Of a stretch of DNA of 64,000 nt, positions 8,930 to 16,979 are shown piece by piece; the first letter of the stretch is position 1; each line of letters begins with the position of its first letter. The stretch comes from Bacillota bacterium (lineage in GTDB: Bacteria > Bacillota > Clostridia > DSM-8532). The notes beneath the pieces were generated by a model, which did not search any database, was not told the DNA's origin, and was given only the letters and a program-made list of their open reading frames with translations. A program made the translations under genes and the position numbers. The stretch is taken from assembly GCA_023411795.1 (NCBI GenBank), contig JAEYOK010000008.1:1-64000 (forward strand). Reading direction: 5' to 3'.

Positions 8930-11038
8930 CTATTCTCCCCAAAAAATATCTATGGTATCTCCAGATTTTATGGAATCGGTGTAGTTCGCATCTTTCCCGT
9001 TAAGCTTAAGCATAATAATTCCTTTTGGCGACGTCAGATCAAAATCAATATAATTAAACACGTCTATGAACAAATAATCGGTCTTTTTCGGAGGTAAGTT
9101 AATAGGCTTTTTATTTACTATAACAGTAATTCCGTCTCTTTGAGAGAGTTTTTGCTCTACTTCCCTCAGAAAATCCTGTATATTAGTGGGTTTTATCATT
9201 TCTTCAGCTTTATTCTCGTTTTCCGAAGAATCAATAATTTCGGTTGAAATATTTGGACTTTTTCTAGGCTTACCTACAACCTGCACCCCTGGCTTAAGCT
9301 CTGCTTTTAAATCAGCGATAGCTCCATCAACGGTAAATTCCCACGATAACGGATCCATTTCGTAACGTTTAGCGATATCAAGAAGAGTGTAATCGTTAAT
9401 AATATCAACTTTATCGCCATTACTAATCTCTGTGTCTAAAGAAACATCAATATCGTTAATCAATATTTTGGGTTTTATAGTTTCAGCCTGATCATTGAAT
9501 TTTAGATAGATAGGTTCCTGGTCCTTTATTAAATCCCTAGCAAACACTTTTCCATCAATACCTTTTTCGGCCTGAACAACGGTTAGTTTATCCCCTGCAG
9601 AAATATAAGCATTAAGACTGGATACTTTGTCGTTAACATATATCTCAGCCGGCTTTCCAAAGCTCCCTCTTATGGTTTTGTCATTACCATTTAGAATGAA
9701 TTTCAAATTCTTGCCTGACTTGCATATCAACTGGTCAGGATTAAATCCTGCTAATATCAGGGCATCAGAAACAAGCATTTTTCTTGAATTGTACATCCTA
9801 ATTTTATTTCCGTTTACAGTCACATAATAGAAATCCTGTCCCTTTGTCATTGCAGTTGTAACAAGAATTCCAAGGGGAGTAATGCTATCGGGACCATCGA
9901 GTATATTTTCATCGGTGACTACATTTTTGGCTATGCTTCTATTTCTTATGGCGACTCTTTCTTTAGGTAAACCGATTGCTTCAGATAAAGCCTCGCAAAG
10001 TCCTTCTGACTGGCTTCCCCCTCCGACTAAGAATACTGCGTTGGGAGCTTTCCCGCCGTTTAACTCTAATATCTTTTCGGTGACAGTTCTGGCCAGATTC
10101 TCTATAACAGGCCTGGTAACTTCCTTAACCTCTTGCACTGTTGTACTTACCTGATTATCAAGTATATCTGTAAATGTAACATCTTTTTTATTATGGGATA
10201 TATCAATTTTAATTTTTTCGGCTGTCTCAAAATCCACCAGATAGTTTTGGGCTATAGCTTCAGTGACTTCATCACCTGCAATAGGAGCCATTGCGTAAGC
10301 TATTATAGTGCCGGCCTTGGTAATGGCAATATCAGAAGTTCCTGCTCCGACATCAACGAGGGCTAGATTTAATAAGCGAAGATCCTTTGGTATAGCAAGA
10401 TTAAGGGCGGCGATCGGCTCCAGAGTTAAGAAATTAATTTCCAGATTAATCCTGTTCATTACCGTATAAAGACTATCAACTACAGTCTGTGGAAGGAATG
10501 TAGCCAATACCTCAACGCCGGCTTTCTGCCCTTTATGCCCATTGAGGCTTGAAATTACATAATCATTTAAATAATAGTTTACTATACTATATCCGACACA
10601 ATAAAACTGATTTTTATCTTTATCAGGCGTATTATCCTCTATATGAAGCTGGGCTTTTTGAATTCCTTCCATCTCCAGAGCACTGATAAACTGACTATCT
10701 ATTTCCCTGCCTTCTTCAACTTCACGTTCAACTTTAATCTGACAGGTATTTAAAACTCGTCCGGCAGCTGCGGCTGATACTCTGGTCAGCTTATATCCAA
10801 GGCGTTTTTCCAAGGCCTCCTTTACTCTTTCCGCACCCTGGGCAACCTTGGCTATATCATGAATTTGACCGTCAAGCATGGCACGGCTATCATGTACGAT
10901 CATTTCCGCAGCTTGTACATAAAAACGGTCATCTTTATTGTAACCTACCAAACCTATTATAGTACGGGTCCCTATATCAAGAGCAAAGATAACATCCTCA
11001 GGCATTACACCTTTTGTCATTTCCTCATTCAATTGCAT
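8930..11038 (-). CDS. FtsA-like actin-fold ATPase with a long C-terminal extension
   Basis: A 702-residue member of the FtsA/PilM actin superfamily. The first 400 residues carry the phosphate-binding loops DIGTRTIIGLVG and LVDVGAGTSDIAIT and the adenosine motif FLVGGGSQSEGL. Classic FtsA is about 420 residues; here some 300 more follow, with two or more beta-rich segments that look like beta-grasp or LysM-like modules (VSDALILAGFNPDQL; later DYTLLDIAKRYEMDP). The extension ends in an acidic linker and a final small domain, and there is no clear C-terminal membrane helix. It is unlikely to be the main division FtsA because ftsZ is not adjacent. A role in envelope assembly is inference. Confidence 0.75.
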   Translation of the reverse strand: MQLNEEMTKGVMPEDVIFALDIGTRTIIGLVGYNKDDRFYVQAAEMIVHDSRAMLDGQIHDIAKVAQGAERVKEALEKRLGYKLTRVSAAAAGRVLNTCQIKVEREVEEGREIDSQFISALEMEGIQKAQLHIEDNTPDKDKNQFYCVGYSIVNYYLNDYVISSLNGHKGQKAGVEVLATFLPQTVVDSLYTVMNRINLEINFLTLEPIAALNLAIPKDLRLLNLALVDVGAGTSDIAITKAGTIIAYAMAPIAGDEVTEAIAQNYLVDFETAEKIKIDISHNKKDVTFTDILDNQVSTTVQEVKEVTRPVIENLARTVTEKILELNGGKAPNAVFLVGGGSQSEGLCEALSEAIGLPKERVAIRNRSIAKNVVTDENILDGPDSITPLGILVTTAMTKGQDFYYVTVNGNKIRMYNSRKMLVSDALILAGFNPDQLICKSGKNLKFILNGNDKTIRGSFGKPAEIYVNDKVSSLNAYISAGDKLTVVQAEKGIDGKVFARDLIKDQEPIYLKFNDQAETIKPKILINDIDVSLDTEISNGDKVDIINDYTLLDIAKRYEMDPLSWEFTVDGAIADLKAELKPGVQVVGKPRKSPNISTEIIDSSENENKAEEMIKPTNIQDFLREVEQKLSQRDGITVIVNKKPINLPPKKTDYLFIDVFNYIDFDLTSPKGIIMLKLNGKDANYTDSIKSGDTIDIFWGE

Positions 11039-11080
11039 TTATAGCCCCCATAATTAATTAATATGGTTATCCCCAATATA

Positions 11081-11719
11081 CTATTTTATATTTTTTCTTC
11101 CATAATCGCAATACGGCATAATGCTACATATTTCGCATTTTGGCTTCCGGGCTTGACAAATTTCACGCCCATGATAAACCAAACAGTGAGAAAACTCAGC
11201 CCATTGGCTTTTCGGGAGAATTTTCATAAGGTCTTTCTCTATTATTTCAGGATTTTCTGATTTTGTAAGGCCAATACGATTCGATAACCTAGAACAATGT
11301 GTATCCACTATTACCCCCGGTTTGGAAAAAATAGTTGATAACACGACATTGGCAGTTTTTCTACCAACTCCGGGTAATTCTAAAAGCTCTTCCATGGTAT
11401 CAGGAACCTTGCCATCATGGTCCCGTAAGAGCTTAATACAACATTCTTTTATGTTTTTAGCCTTGTTTCTAAAAAATCCTGTGGATTTTATATCCTGTTC
11501 AAGCTCCGTAATATCCGCCGAGGCATAATCCTGAGGAGTCCTGTACTTTTTAAACAATTCTTTAGTGACCATATTAACTCTGGCGTCTGTACACTGAGCC
11601 GCAAGCTGAGTTGCTACAAGTAGCTCCAACGGGGTTGTAAAATCAAGTGAACACTTGGCATCAGGATATAGTTTTTTTAACTCTTTTAATATAAGTCCTG
11701 CCTTTTCCTTTTTTCTCAA
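11081..11719 (-). CDS. nth: Endonuclease III
   Basis: DNA glycosylase/AP lyase that removes oxidised pyrimidines. The 212 residues contain the helix-hairpin-helix LLELPGVGRKTANVV with the catalytic lysine, the catalytic aspartate in VDTHCSRL, and a C-terminal [4Fe-4S] site with spacing C-x6-C-x2-C-x5-C (CQARKPKCEICSIMPYC). It starts with TTG overlapping the TGA stop of glgA (TTGA), with a GGAAGGG site in the end of glgA, so the two are translationally coupled. The pairing with a glycogen gene looks accidental. Confidence 0.95.
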   Translation of the reverse strand: MRKKEKAGLILKELKKLYPDAKCSLDFTTPLELLVATQLAAQCTDARVNMVTKELFKKYRTPQDYASADITELEQDIKSTGFFRNKAKNIKECCIKLLRDHDGKVPDTMEELLELPGVGRKTANVVLSTIFSKPGVIVDTHCSRLSNRIGLTKSENPEIIEKDLMKILPKSQWAEFSHCLVYHGREICQARKPKCEICSIMPYCDYGRKNIK

Positions 11720-13182
11720 GTCAGGCCCTTCCTTCCTTCGAATTTTCTTTTATAATTTTTGGATTTTGCTTCACTATAAAGAGAAAGATATGCTGCTGCA
11801 GCACTGTCCCATGAGTTATCAACACTCATGGCTCTTTTTACAAGGTCTTCCCAGGCTTCATTATTTTCATAAAGACTTATCGCACGCTTAATAGCTTTTA
11901 TAAGAGCTTCTTTTGAATAGCTGCCAAACATAAATCCCGTGCCTGCACCGGGGTTTTTATCCTCGTCTATAACCGTATCTGCTAATCCACCTGTTTTGTG
12001 AACCAAGGGGATAGTTCCATAGCTCATGGCTATAAGCTGGCTTAACCCGCAAGGCTCATAACGTGATGGCATAAGGAAAATATCACTTCCTGCGTATATC
12101 TTTCTGGATTTTTCCTGATTGAATTCAAGATTTATAGATACCATACCAGCGTATTTTTCTGTCAAATTCATAAAAATGTTTTCATAATATTTTTCTCCAC
12201 TGCCCAGAAGGACTAACTGACCATTATTCTTTAAAATATACTCAAAAGCTGGTTCCATTAAATCTAACCCTTTGTTTTGCACAAGCCTTGAAACAACTGA
12301 AAACAGAGGAACATCTTTCTCTTCAAGTCCTAATTCTTTTTGAAGCAGGCTTTTATTCTGCTTCTTTAATTCTAAATTTTCTTTACAATAATTTAAATAA
12401 ATAAGCTTGTCGGTTTCGGGATTCCAATTCTCTTTATTAATACCGTTGACAATACCCCGTAGTGCGGGCTTTCGGTTTATAAGCACCCCTTCAAGTCCAA
12501 AACCAAACCTTGTTGTGAGCATTTCATGGGCTGAGGTTTTACTAACCGCATTAATTATATCTGAATAGTTTATTCCGGCTTTCATTGGGTTAAAACAGCC
12601 GTAATACTCGACCTTATCCACCATAAATACTACATCTTTAACCCCGTACATTTTAAAAACACTTCGATCACACACTCCCTGGTACTCAAGATTATGAATG
12701 GTGTAAACAATTGAAATATCGGAAAGCTCAGGGTGTTCCCGCTCATTCTCCCGTATTACCATGGCCAGTGGTGCCGTATGCCAATCATTCAGATGGAGGA
12801 TATCGGGGACAAAATTAAAGCGCTGAATCATCTCATAAACCGAAAGACAGAAAAAAGCAAAGCGTTCAGCATCATCCCTATGACCATATACTCCCTGTCT
12901 CCCGAAATAGTGATAGTTATCTATGATATAAGTGCTTACAGGCGCGTTTATTACTTCCCTGACTATACAGGTTTCATTTCTGTTACCCATTTCAACAGGA
13001 TAGTCGCCTTTATATTGGGTAGGTACATCGATATCTTTGTTACCCGGAATTACAATTCGAACATCTGCTCCCAGTTCACTAAGCTTTAAAGGAAGCTCTC
13101 CAGCAACATCACCAAGTCCGCCTACCTTAATATAGGGCGAACATTCTGATGCAACAAATAAAACCTTAAGGGCATTTTCCAT
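11716..13182 (-). CDS. glgA: Glycogen synthase
   Basis: Elongates alpha-1,4-glucan from ADP-glucose (GT5 family). From the chosen start the protein has 488 residues, the normal length. It opens with KVLFVASECSPYIKVGGLGD, containing the KxGGL sugar-nucleotide loop, and has HLNDWHTA, YTIHNLEYQG and the C-terminal GT-B motif PSRYEPCGLSQL. ATG 13182 is preferred because homology begins there and GAGGTGG lies just upstream; an open frame continues further upstream but is hydrophobic and unlike GlgA. No glgC, glgD or glgB is adjacent. It overlaps nth by four bases. Confidence 0.93.
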   Translation of the reverse strand: MENALKVLFVASECSPYIKVGGLGDVAGELPLKLSELGADVRIVIPGNKDIDVPTQYKGDYPVEMGNRNETCIVREVINAPVSTYIIDNYHYFGRQGVYGHRDDAERFAFFCLSVYEMIQRFNFVPDILHLNDWHTAPLAMVIRENEREHPELSDISIVYTIHNLEYQGVCDRSVFKMYGVKDVVFMVDKVEYYGCFNPMKAGINYSDIINAVSKTSAHEMLTTRFGFGLEGVLINRKPALRGIVNGINKENWNPETDKLIYLNYCKENLELKKQNKSLLQKELGLEEKDVPLFSVVSRLVQNKGLDLMEPAFEYILKNNGQLVLLGSGEKYYENIFMNLTEKYAGMVSINLEFNQEKSRKIYAGSDIFLMPSRYEPCGLSQLIAMSYGTIPLVHKTGGLADTVIDEDKNPGAGTGFMFGSYSKEALIKAIKRAISLYENNEAWEDLVKRAMSVDNSWDSAAAAYLSLYSEAKSKNYKRKFEGRKGLT

Positions 13183-13270
13183 ACTCCACCTCATTACAAT
13201 AGATTTTACCATGTTAGCAACCAAAATAAACACAAATATAATTAAATAGAGATAATAGCCCTTTATTAAC

Positions 13271-13310
13271 AGAACCTCTAACAGACATCCGCTGATGTCT
13301 ATTAGAGGCT
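13271..13310 (-). terminator. Strong hairpin between pnp and glgA
   Basis: The arms ACCTCTAACAGACATC and GATGTCTATTAGAGG pair almost perfectly around a four-base loop. On the minus strand the stem is followed by TTAATAAAG rather than a T run. It may be a weak terminator, an RNA-processing or stability structure after pnp, or a small repeat. Confidence 0.45.
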
Positions 13311-13381
13311 CCGTGCTCAGGATGGCCGCATTTTTGTGACAATCCATATAGTTTTTATTAAGTGTAATACTTATCTATTGT

Positions 13382-15496
13382 TTAGGATTCACTTGGGGTG
13401 TTGTCTCCGACCAAGGCATCTTTTCTTGACAGGTTTATACGTCCCTGCTTATCAACTTCCATAACCTTGACTATGATTTCGTCGCCAACATTGACAACAT
13501 CTTCAACCTTGTTTACACGCTTGTTGTCAAGCTTGGAAATGTGAACCAGACCTTCTTTTCCAGGTAAGAATTCCACAAATGCACCGAAGGTCATTATTCG
13601 GGTAACCTTACCTGTGAATATAGCTCCGATTTCAACAGTACCGGTTATTCCCTCAATAATCTTTATTGCTTTTAATCCGGCTTCTTCGTCAGAGGTGGCC
13701 ACATAAACCGAGCCGTCCTCCTCAATATCAATTTTAACACCGGTTTCAGCTATAATCTTATTGATAACCTTACCACCAGGGCCAATAACTTCACGAATCT
13801 TGTCAACATCTATCTTGGTCTGGAATATTTTCGGAGCATATTTTGATAGAGAAGTTCTAGGCTCCGATATTACAGGTAACATACACTCATCAAGTATCTG
13901 GAAACGACCTTTCTTAGTTATTTCAAAAGCCTGACGAATAATTTCATAAGAAAGTCCTTCAACCTTTATATCAACTTGAATTGCTGTAATTCCTTCTTTA
14001 GTTCCTGCAACCTTAAAGTCCATGTCACCAAAGAAATCCTCTATCCCTTGTATATCCATGAAGGTGATAAATCTATCCGGATTCTCTTCATCAACTACAA
14101 GACCTGATGAGATACCCGCAACAGGTGCCTTAATAGGTACACCGGCATCCATTAACGCCAATGTACTGGCACAAACGCTTCCTTGTGATGTTGAGCCGTT
14201 TGACATGAGAACCTCTGAAACCAGACGGATAGCATAAGGGAAATCTGTCTCATTTGGAATTACCGGTTCTAACGCTCTTTCAGCTAGAGCACCGTGACCT
14301 ATTTCACGACGACCTGGGCCTCTGGATGACTTTGCCTCCCCAACAGAATATGGTGGGAAGTTATAGTGGTGCATATAGCGTTTTCCTTCTTCCATAAGAT
14401 CAACGCCATCAAGCTTCTGTCCCTCACCTAACGGGCCTAAAGTGACATTTGTAAGGACTTGTGTTTGTCCTCGCTGGAAAAGCGCTGAACCATGAGTTCT
14501 GGGAAGAAGAGCAACCTCTGCCGAAAGGGGACGAATATCCATAAGGGAACGGCCATCCACACGCTTGTGCTCATCTATTATCATAGACCTTACAATCTTC
14601 TTCTGCAGCTTGTATAGAGCTTCGTCAATCTTACCGCCTTGTTCCGGGAAGGTTTCGGCAAGCTTTTCCTTTACACTTTGGCAAACGGCGTCAACCTGAT
14701 TATCTCTTGTTTCTTTATCAGCATTAGTTATAGCTGCTTTCATATCATCTTTTGCCAAATCATAAACAGCAGTCCAAATATCATTGGGAACGGCAGCTGA
14801 TACGTATTCAAACTTTGGTTTGCCCGCTTCTTTCACTATTGTTTCAACAAATTCAATTAATCGTTTGATTTCCTCATGGCCCTGTTTAATTGCATCAAGC
14901 ATGAGCTCATCGGGAACCTGATTAGCACCGGCTTCAATCATTACAATCTTTTCTTTGTCTGCCGAAAGTGTGACATACATATCACTCTTGGCTCGTTGTT
15001 CTGTTGTTGGGTTTATAACGACTTTACCGTCAACCAGACCTAATATAACACCTGCTATCGGCCCATTAAACGGAACATCGGATATGCAAAGTGAAATTAC
15101 CGTTCCCATTATTGAAGCAAACTCAGGAGAGTTATCCTGCTCCACTGACAATACGGTATTTACGATAACCACGTCATTTCTAAGATCTTTAGGGAATCTG
15201 GGGCGCATTTGTCTGTCAATTACCCTAGATACTAAGACAGCTTTTTCGGTGGGTTTTCCCTCGCGCTTGATAAATCCTCCGGGGATTTTTCCTACCGAAT
15301 ACAATTTTTCTTCATAATCAACGCTTAACGGGAAGAAATCTATTCCATCCCTGGGTTGCTTTGATGCGGTTACATTTGATAAAACTACTGTTTCACCATA
15401 ACGGACAAGTGCCGAACCGTTGGCAAGTTGTGATAATTGGCCAACTTCGACAATAAGAGGCCGACCGGCCACTTCAAAATTAAAGACTTTTTTCAT
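13382..15496 (-). CDS. pnp: Polyribonucleotide nucleotidyltransferase (PNPase)
   Basis: Phosphorolytic 3'-5' exoribonuclease of the RNA degradosome. From ATG 15496 the protein has 704 residues, the usual length. It contains two RNase PH domains, the second with FFGDMDFKVAGT and its catalytic acidic residues, then a KH domain (IREVIGPGGKVINKI) and a C-terminal S1 domain (GAIFTGKVTRIMTFGAFVEFLPGKEGLVH). The start has AGGAG eight bases upstream and homology starts with MKKVFNFEV. An in-frame upstream extension through the repetitive leader is rejected. As in many bacteria it lies just downstream of rpsO; the 400-base gap holds repeats and hairpins. Confidence 0.97.
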   Translation of the reverse strand: MKKVFNFEVAGRPLIVEVGQLSQLANGSALVRYGETVVLSNVTASKQPRDGIDFFPLSVDYEEKLYSVGKIPGGFIKREGKPTEKAVLVSRVIDRQMRPRFPKDLRNDVVIVNTVLSVEQDNSPEFASIMGTVISLCISDVPFNGPIAGVILGLVDGKVVINPTTEQRAKSDMYVTLSADKEKIVMIEAGANQVPDELMLDAIKQGHEEIKRLIEFVETIVKEAGKPKFEYVSAAVPNDIWTAVYDLAKDDMKAAITNADKETRDNQVDAVCQSVKEKLAETFPEQGGKIDEALYKLQKKIVRSMIIDEHKRVDGRSLMDIRPLSAEVALLPRTHGSALFQRGQTQVLTNVTLGPLGEGQKLDGVDLMEEGKRYMHHYNFPPYSVGEAKSSRGPGRREIGHGALAERALEPVIPNETDFPYAIRLVSEVLMSNGSTSQGSVCASTLALMDAGVPIKAPVAGISSGLVVDEENPDRFITFMDIQGIEDFFGDMDFKVAGTKEGITAIQVDIKVEGLSYEIIRQAFEITKKGRFQILDECMLPVISEPRTSLSKYAPKIFQTKIDVDKIREVIGPGGKVINKIIAETGVKIDIEEDGSVYVATSDEEAGLKAIKIIEGITGTVEIGAIFTGKVTRIMTFGAFVEFLPGKEGLVHISKLDNKRVNKVEDVVNVGDEIIVKVMEVDKQGRINLSRKDALVGDNTPSES

Positions 15497-15530
15497 TTTG
15501 TTTTCTCCTTTTCTCTCTGCGCGTACTTTA

Positions 15531-15667
15531 AGTACGCTGGACTTCTTAGTACGCTGGACTAGAGTACGTTTCGCTGCGTATTTGATTAAATACGCACGTA
15601 TTTGTTTTGCGCGAAGCCAAATCAAATACGCACGTATTGGATTAGCGCGAAGCCAAATCAAATACGC
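15531..15667. repeat. Short tandem and inverted repeats upstream of pnp
   Basis: A 23-base sequence beginning GCGCGAAGCCAAATC is present twice without change (15609-15631 and 15645-15667), a 36-base period, and a partial third copy precedes it. AGTACGCTGGACT occurs at 15531-15543 and 15548-15560. GCGTATTT-GATT-AAATACGC (15576-15595) is a perfect 8-bp hairpin. The unit looks like a local duplication rather than a CRISPR or transposon. Confidence 0.7.
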
Positions 15668-15853
15668 TAGGCAGAGGCAAAAGGTCAGGGAACAAGTTCC
15701 ACAGGGCTTGAAACCTCTTCTCTGATCTTCTGCTGCCCTTGACTATTTAAAATCGTACTCATTTTATATTTCCACTAAACCACGGTGTTATTCCACGGTT
15801 TAGTTGGGTTCTAACATGCTCCATGGAATTTAATCCCATGGAAACCAAATGTT

Positions 15854-15876
15854 AAAAAAGGGCGGAAATCCGCCCC
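15854..15876 (-). terminator. rpsO terminator
   Basis: On the minus strand, GGGGCGG-ATTT-CCGCCC is followed by six T. It lies 25 bases past the rpsO stop, so pnp expression would depend on readthrough or its own promoter. Confidence 0.8.
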
Positions 15877-15900
15877 ATTTTCTGGCCACCAAAGTAAAAA

Positions 15901-16164
15901 TTACTTTCTAATTTCTAATTTAGCAATTATCTCACGGTATCTGTTAATATCTTTTCTGGTAAGATAATCCAATAAGCCTCTTCTTGCACCAATCATTTTA
16001 AATAGACCACGACGGGAATGATGGTCATTCTTATGAAATTTTAAGTGCTCTGTGAGGTGATTGATTCTGTCGGTCAGAAGTGCAATCTGTACTTCCGGGG
16101 ACCCAGTATCACCTTCATGGGTTGCATAAGTCGCCATAATCTCTTGTTTAGTCATTCTTGCCAT
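15901..16164 (-). CDS. rpsO: 30S ribosomal protein S15
   Basis: Binds 16S rRNA at the central domain of the small subunit and is often autoregulated through its own leader. The 87 residues match the family (usually 88-89), with the conserved THEGDTGSPEVQIALLT, HLKFHKNDHHSRRGL and RRGLLDYL. AGGAG precedes the start by seven bases. A promoter with an extended -10 lies 90 bases upstream, leaving a leader of about 80 bases that could hold an S15-binding structure. Confidence 0.98.
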   Translation of the reverse strand: MARMTKQEIMATYATHEGDTGSPEVQIALLTDRINHLTEHLKFHKNDHHSRRGLFKMIGARRGLLDYLTRKDINRYREIIAKLEIRK

Positions 16165-16252
16165 AATTCAAATCTCCTTTTATTAATTGCCAAAGGCCCA
16201 GTATTTGGTCGGAGTTTCCAAAAAACCGCGCATTTGGTTCATAGACCTAAAC

Positions 16253-16281
16253 ATTTTAGCATAGAAAATAGTCAAAGTAAA
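16253..16281 (-). promoter_or_regulatory. rpsO promoter
   Basis: On the minus strand TTTACT (16276-16281) and TAAAAT (16253-16258) are 17 bases apart, with an extended -10 TGC immediately before TAAAAT. Confidence 0.6.
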
Positions 16282-16300
16282 GAAATAAGTGTTTTTTCTT

Positions 16301-16360
16301 GTTTCCATTATTAAAATCCGCATATCAAAGCGAAAAGCAAGCGGTTAAGATAATGGAAAC
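16301..16360. repeat. 60-base inverted repeat between pgsA and rpsO
   Basis: GTTTCCATTAT (16301-16311) pairs perfectly with ATAATGGAAAC (16350-16360), with further pairing inside around CCGC (16318-16321) and GCGG (16341-16344). There is no T run on either side, so it is not a standard terminator. It lies 50 bases past the pgsA stop and just upstream of the rpsO promoter. Confidence 0.55.
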
Positions 16361-16411
16361 TCTCTCAAACGGTGATTGAGTACGATCTTAACGAATACAA
16401 TGTCTAGGCAC

Positions 16412-16978
16412 TTAGCTCTTAACTAATACCTTAGCATTTTTGATTATATAATTCACTCCTGATATAACCGTTAGTATAACCGCAATATACATCAGCACCA
16501 AACCAAGAGGAAAATCCGTGAAAAGGGATATAGGAAAATTCTTTATCAAAATGGCTATGATTGCTATTGTCTGTACGACGGTTTTTATCTTGCCCCACTT
16601 ATCGGCGGCAATAACTACACCCTGACCGGCAGCAATAACCCGGAAACCGGTAACAATAAATTCTCTGGCTATTATAATGAATACTACCCAGACAGACAGG
16701 TTATCAGTCTTAATAAAAGCCACTAATGCCGATGTCACCAGTAGTTTATCGGCAATAGGGTCCAGAAACTTCCCCAGCTCAGTGACCATATTGCGATTTC
16801 TGGCAATATTACCATCAACCATATCGGTAATAGCAGCCACAAAAAACACAAAAGCCGCAACATATCTACCCCATTGGTCTAAGCCCATAAATTGACCGAA
16901 CCAGCCAGGCACAAGAAAGAAGAGAAAAACCGGAGTTGCAAGTATTCTTGAAAGCGTTATTTTATTCGCTAGATTCAT
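16412..16978 (-). CDS. pgsA: CDP-diacylglycerol--glycerol-3-phosphate 3-phosphatidyltransferase
   Basis: Membrane enzyme making phosphatidylglycerol phosphate, the first step to phosphatidylglycerol. From ATG 16978 the protein has 188 residues. The CDP-alcohol phosphotransferase signature is complete: DMVDGNIARNRNMVTELGKF followed by LDPIAD, giving DGx2ARx8Gx3Dx3D. Several hydrophobic helices span the rest. The start is one base after the rimO stop, so the genes are coupled; an in-frame upstream extension inside rimO is less likely because homology begins at NLANKITLSRI. A cardiolipin synthase lies elsewhere in this window (59662). Confidence 0.96.
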   Translation of the reverse strand: MNLANKITLSRILATPVFLFFLVPGWFGQFMGLDQWGRYVAAFVFFVAAITDMVDGNIARNRNMVTELGKFLDPIADKLLVTSALVAFIKTDNLSVWVVFIIIAREFIVTGFRVIAAGQGVVIAADKWGKIKTVVQTIAIIAILIKNFPISLFTDFPLGLVLMYIAVILTVISGVNYIIKNAKVLVKS

Positions 16979-16979
16979 C

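Larger units (their letters stand above)
15497..15900. other. rpsO-pnp intergenic region with tandem repeats and hairpins
   Basis: A 404-base stretch without a gene. It holds, from high to low coordinate, the rpsO terminator, two small stem-loops (ACTAAACC 15774-15781 with GGTTTAGT 15797-15804; TCCATGG 15820-15826 with CCATGGA 15836-15842), an unremarkable 15670-15770 segment, and a repeat cluster at 15531-15667. Because pnp is transcribed through it, the region would form the pnp leader RNA. PNPase leaders in other bacteria are targets of autoregulation by RNase III and PNPase, so a similar role is possible. Confidence 0.6.

Noticed and set aside
12733..13089. 118-codon plus-strand frame within glgA
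   Set aside because: Antisense to a well-conserved enzyme, no ribosome site and no recognisable protein features.
13183..13347. Upstream extension of glgA
   Set aside because: The extra residues are hydrophobic and unrelated to GlgA, and the hairpin 13271-13310 lies inside.
15497..15661. In-frame N-terminal extension of pnp through the repeat region
   Set aside because: It is encoded by the duplicated leader sequence, has no ribosome site, and PNPase homology begins exactly at the ATG 15496 with AGGAG upstream.
15576..15667. CRISPR-like array
   Set aside because: Only two exact copies with 13-base gaps that are themselves similar; no cas genes and no unique spacers.
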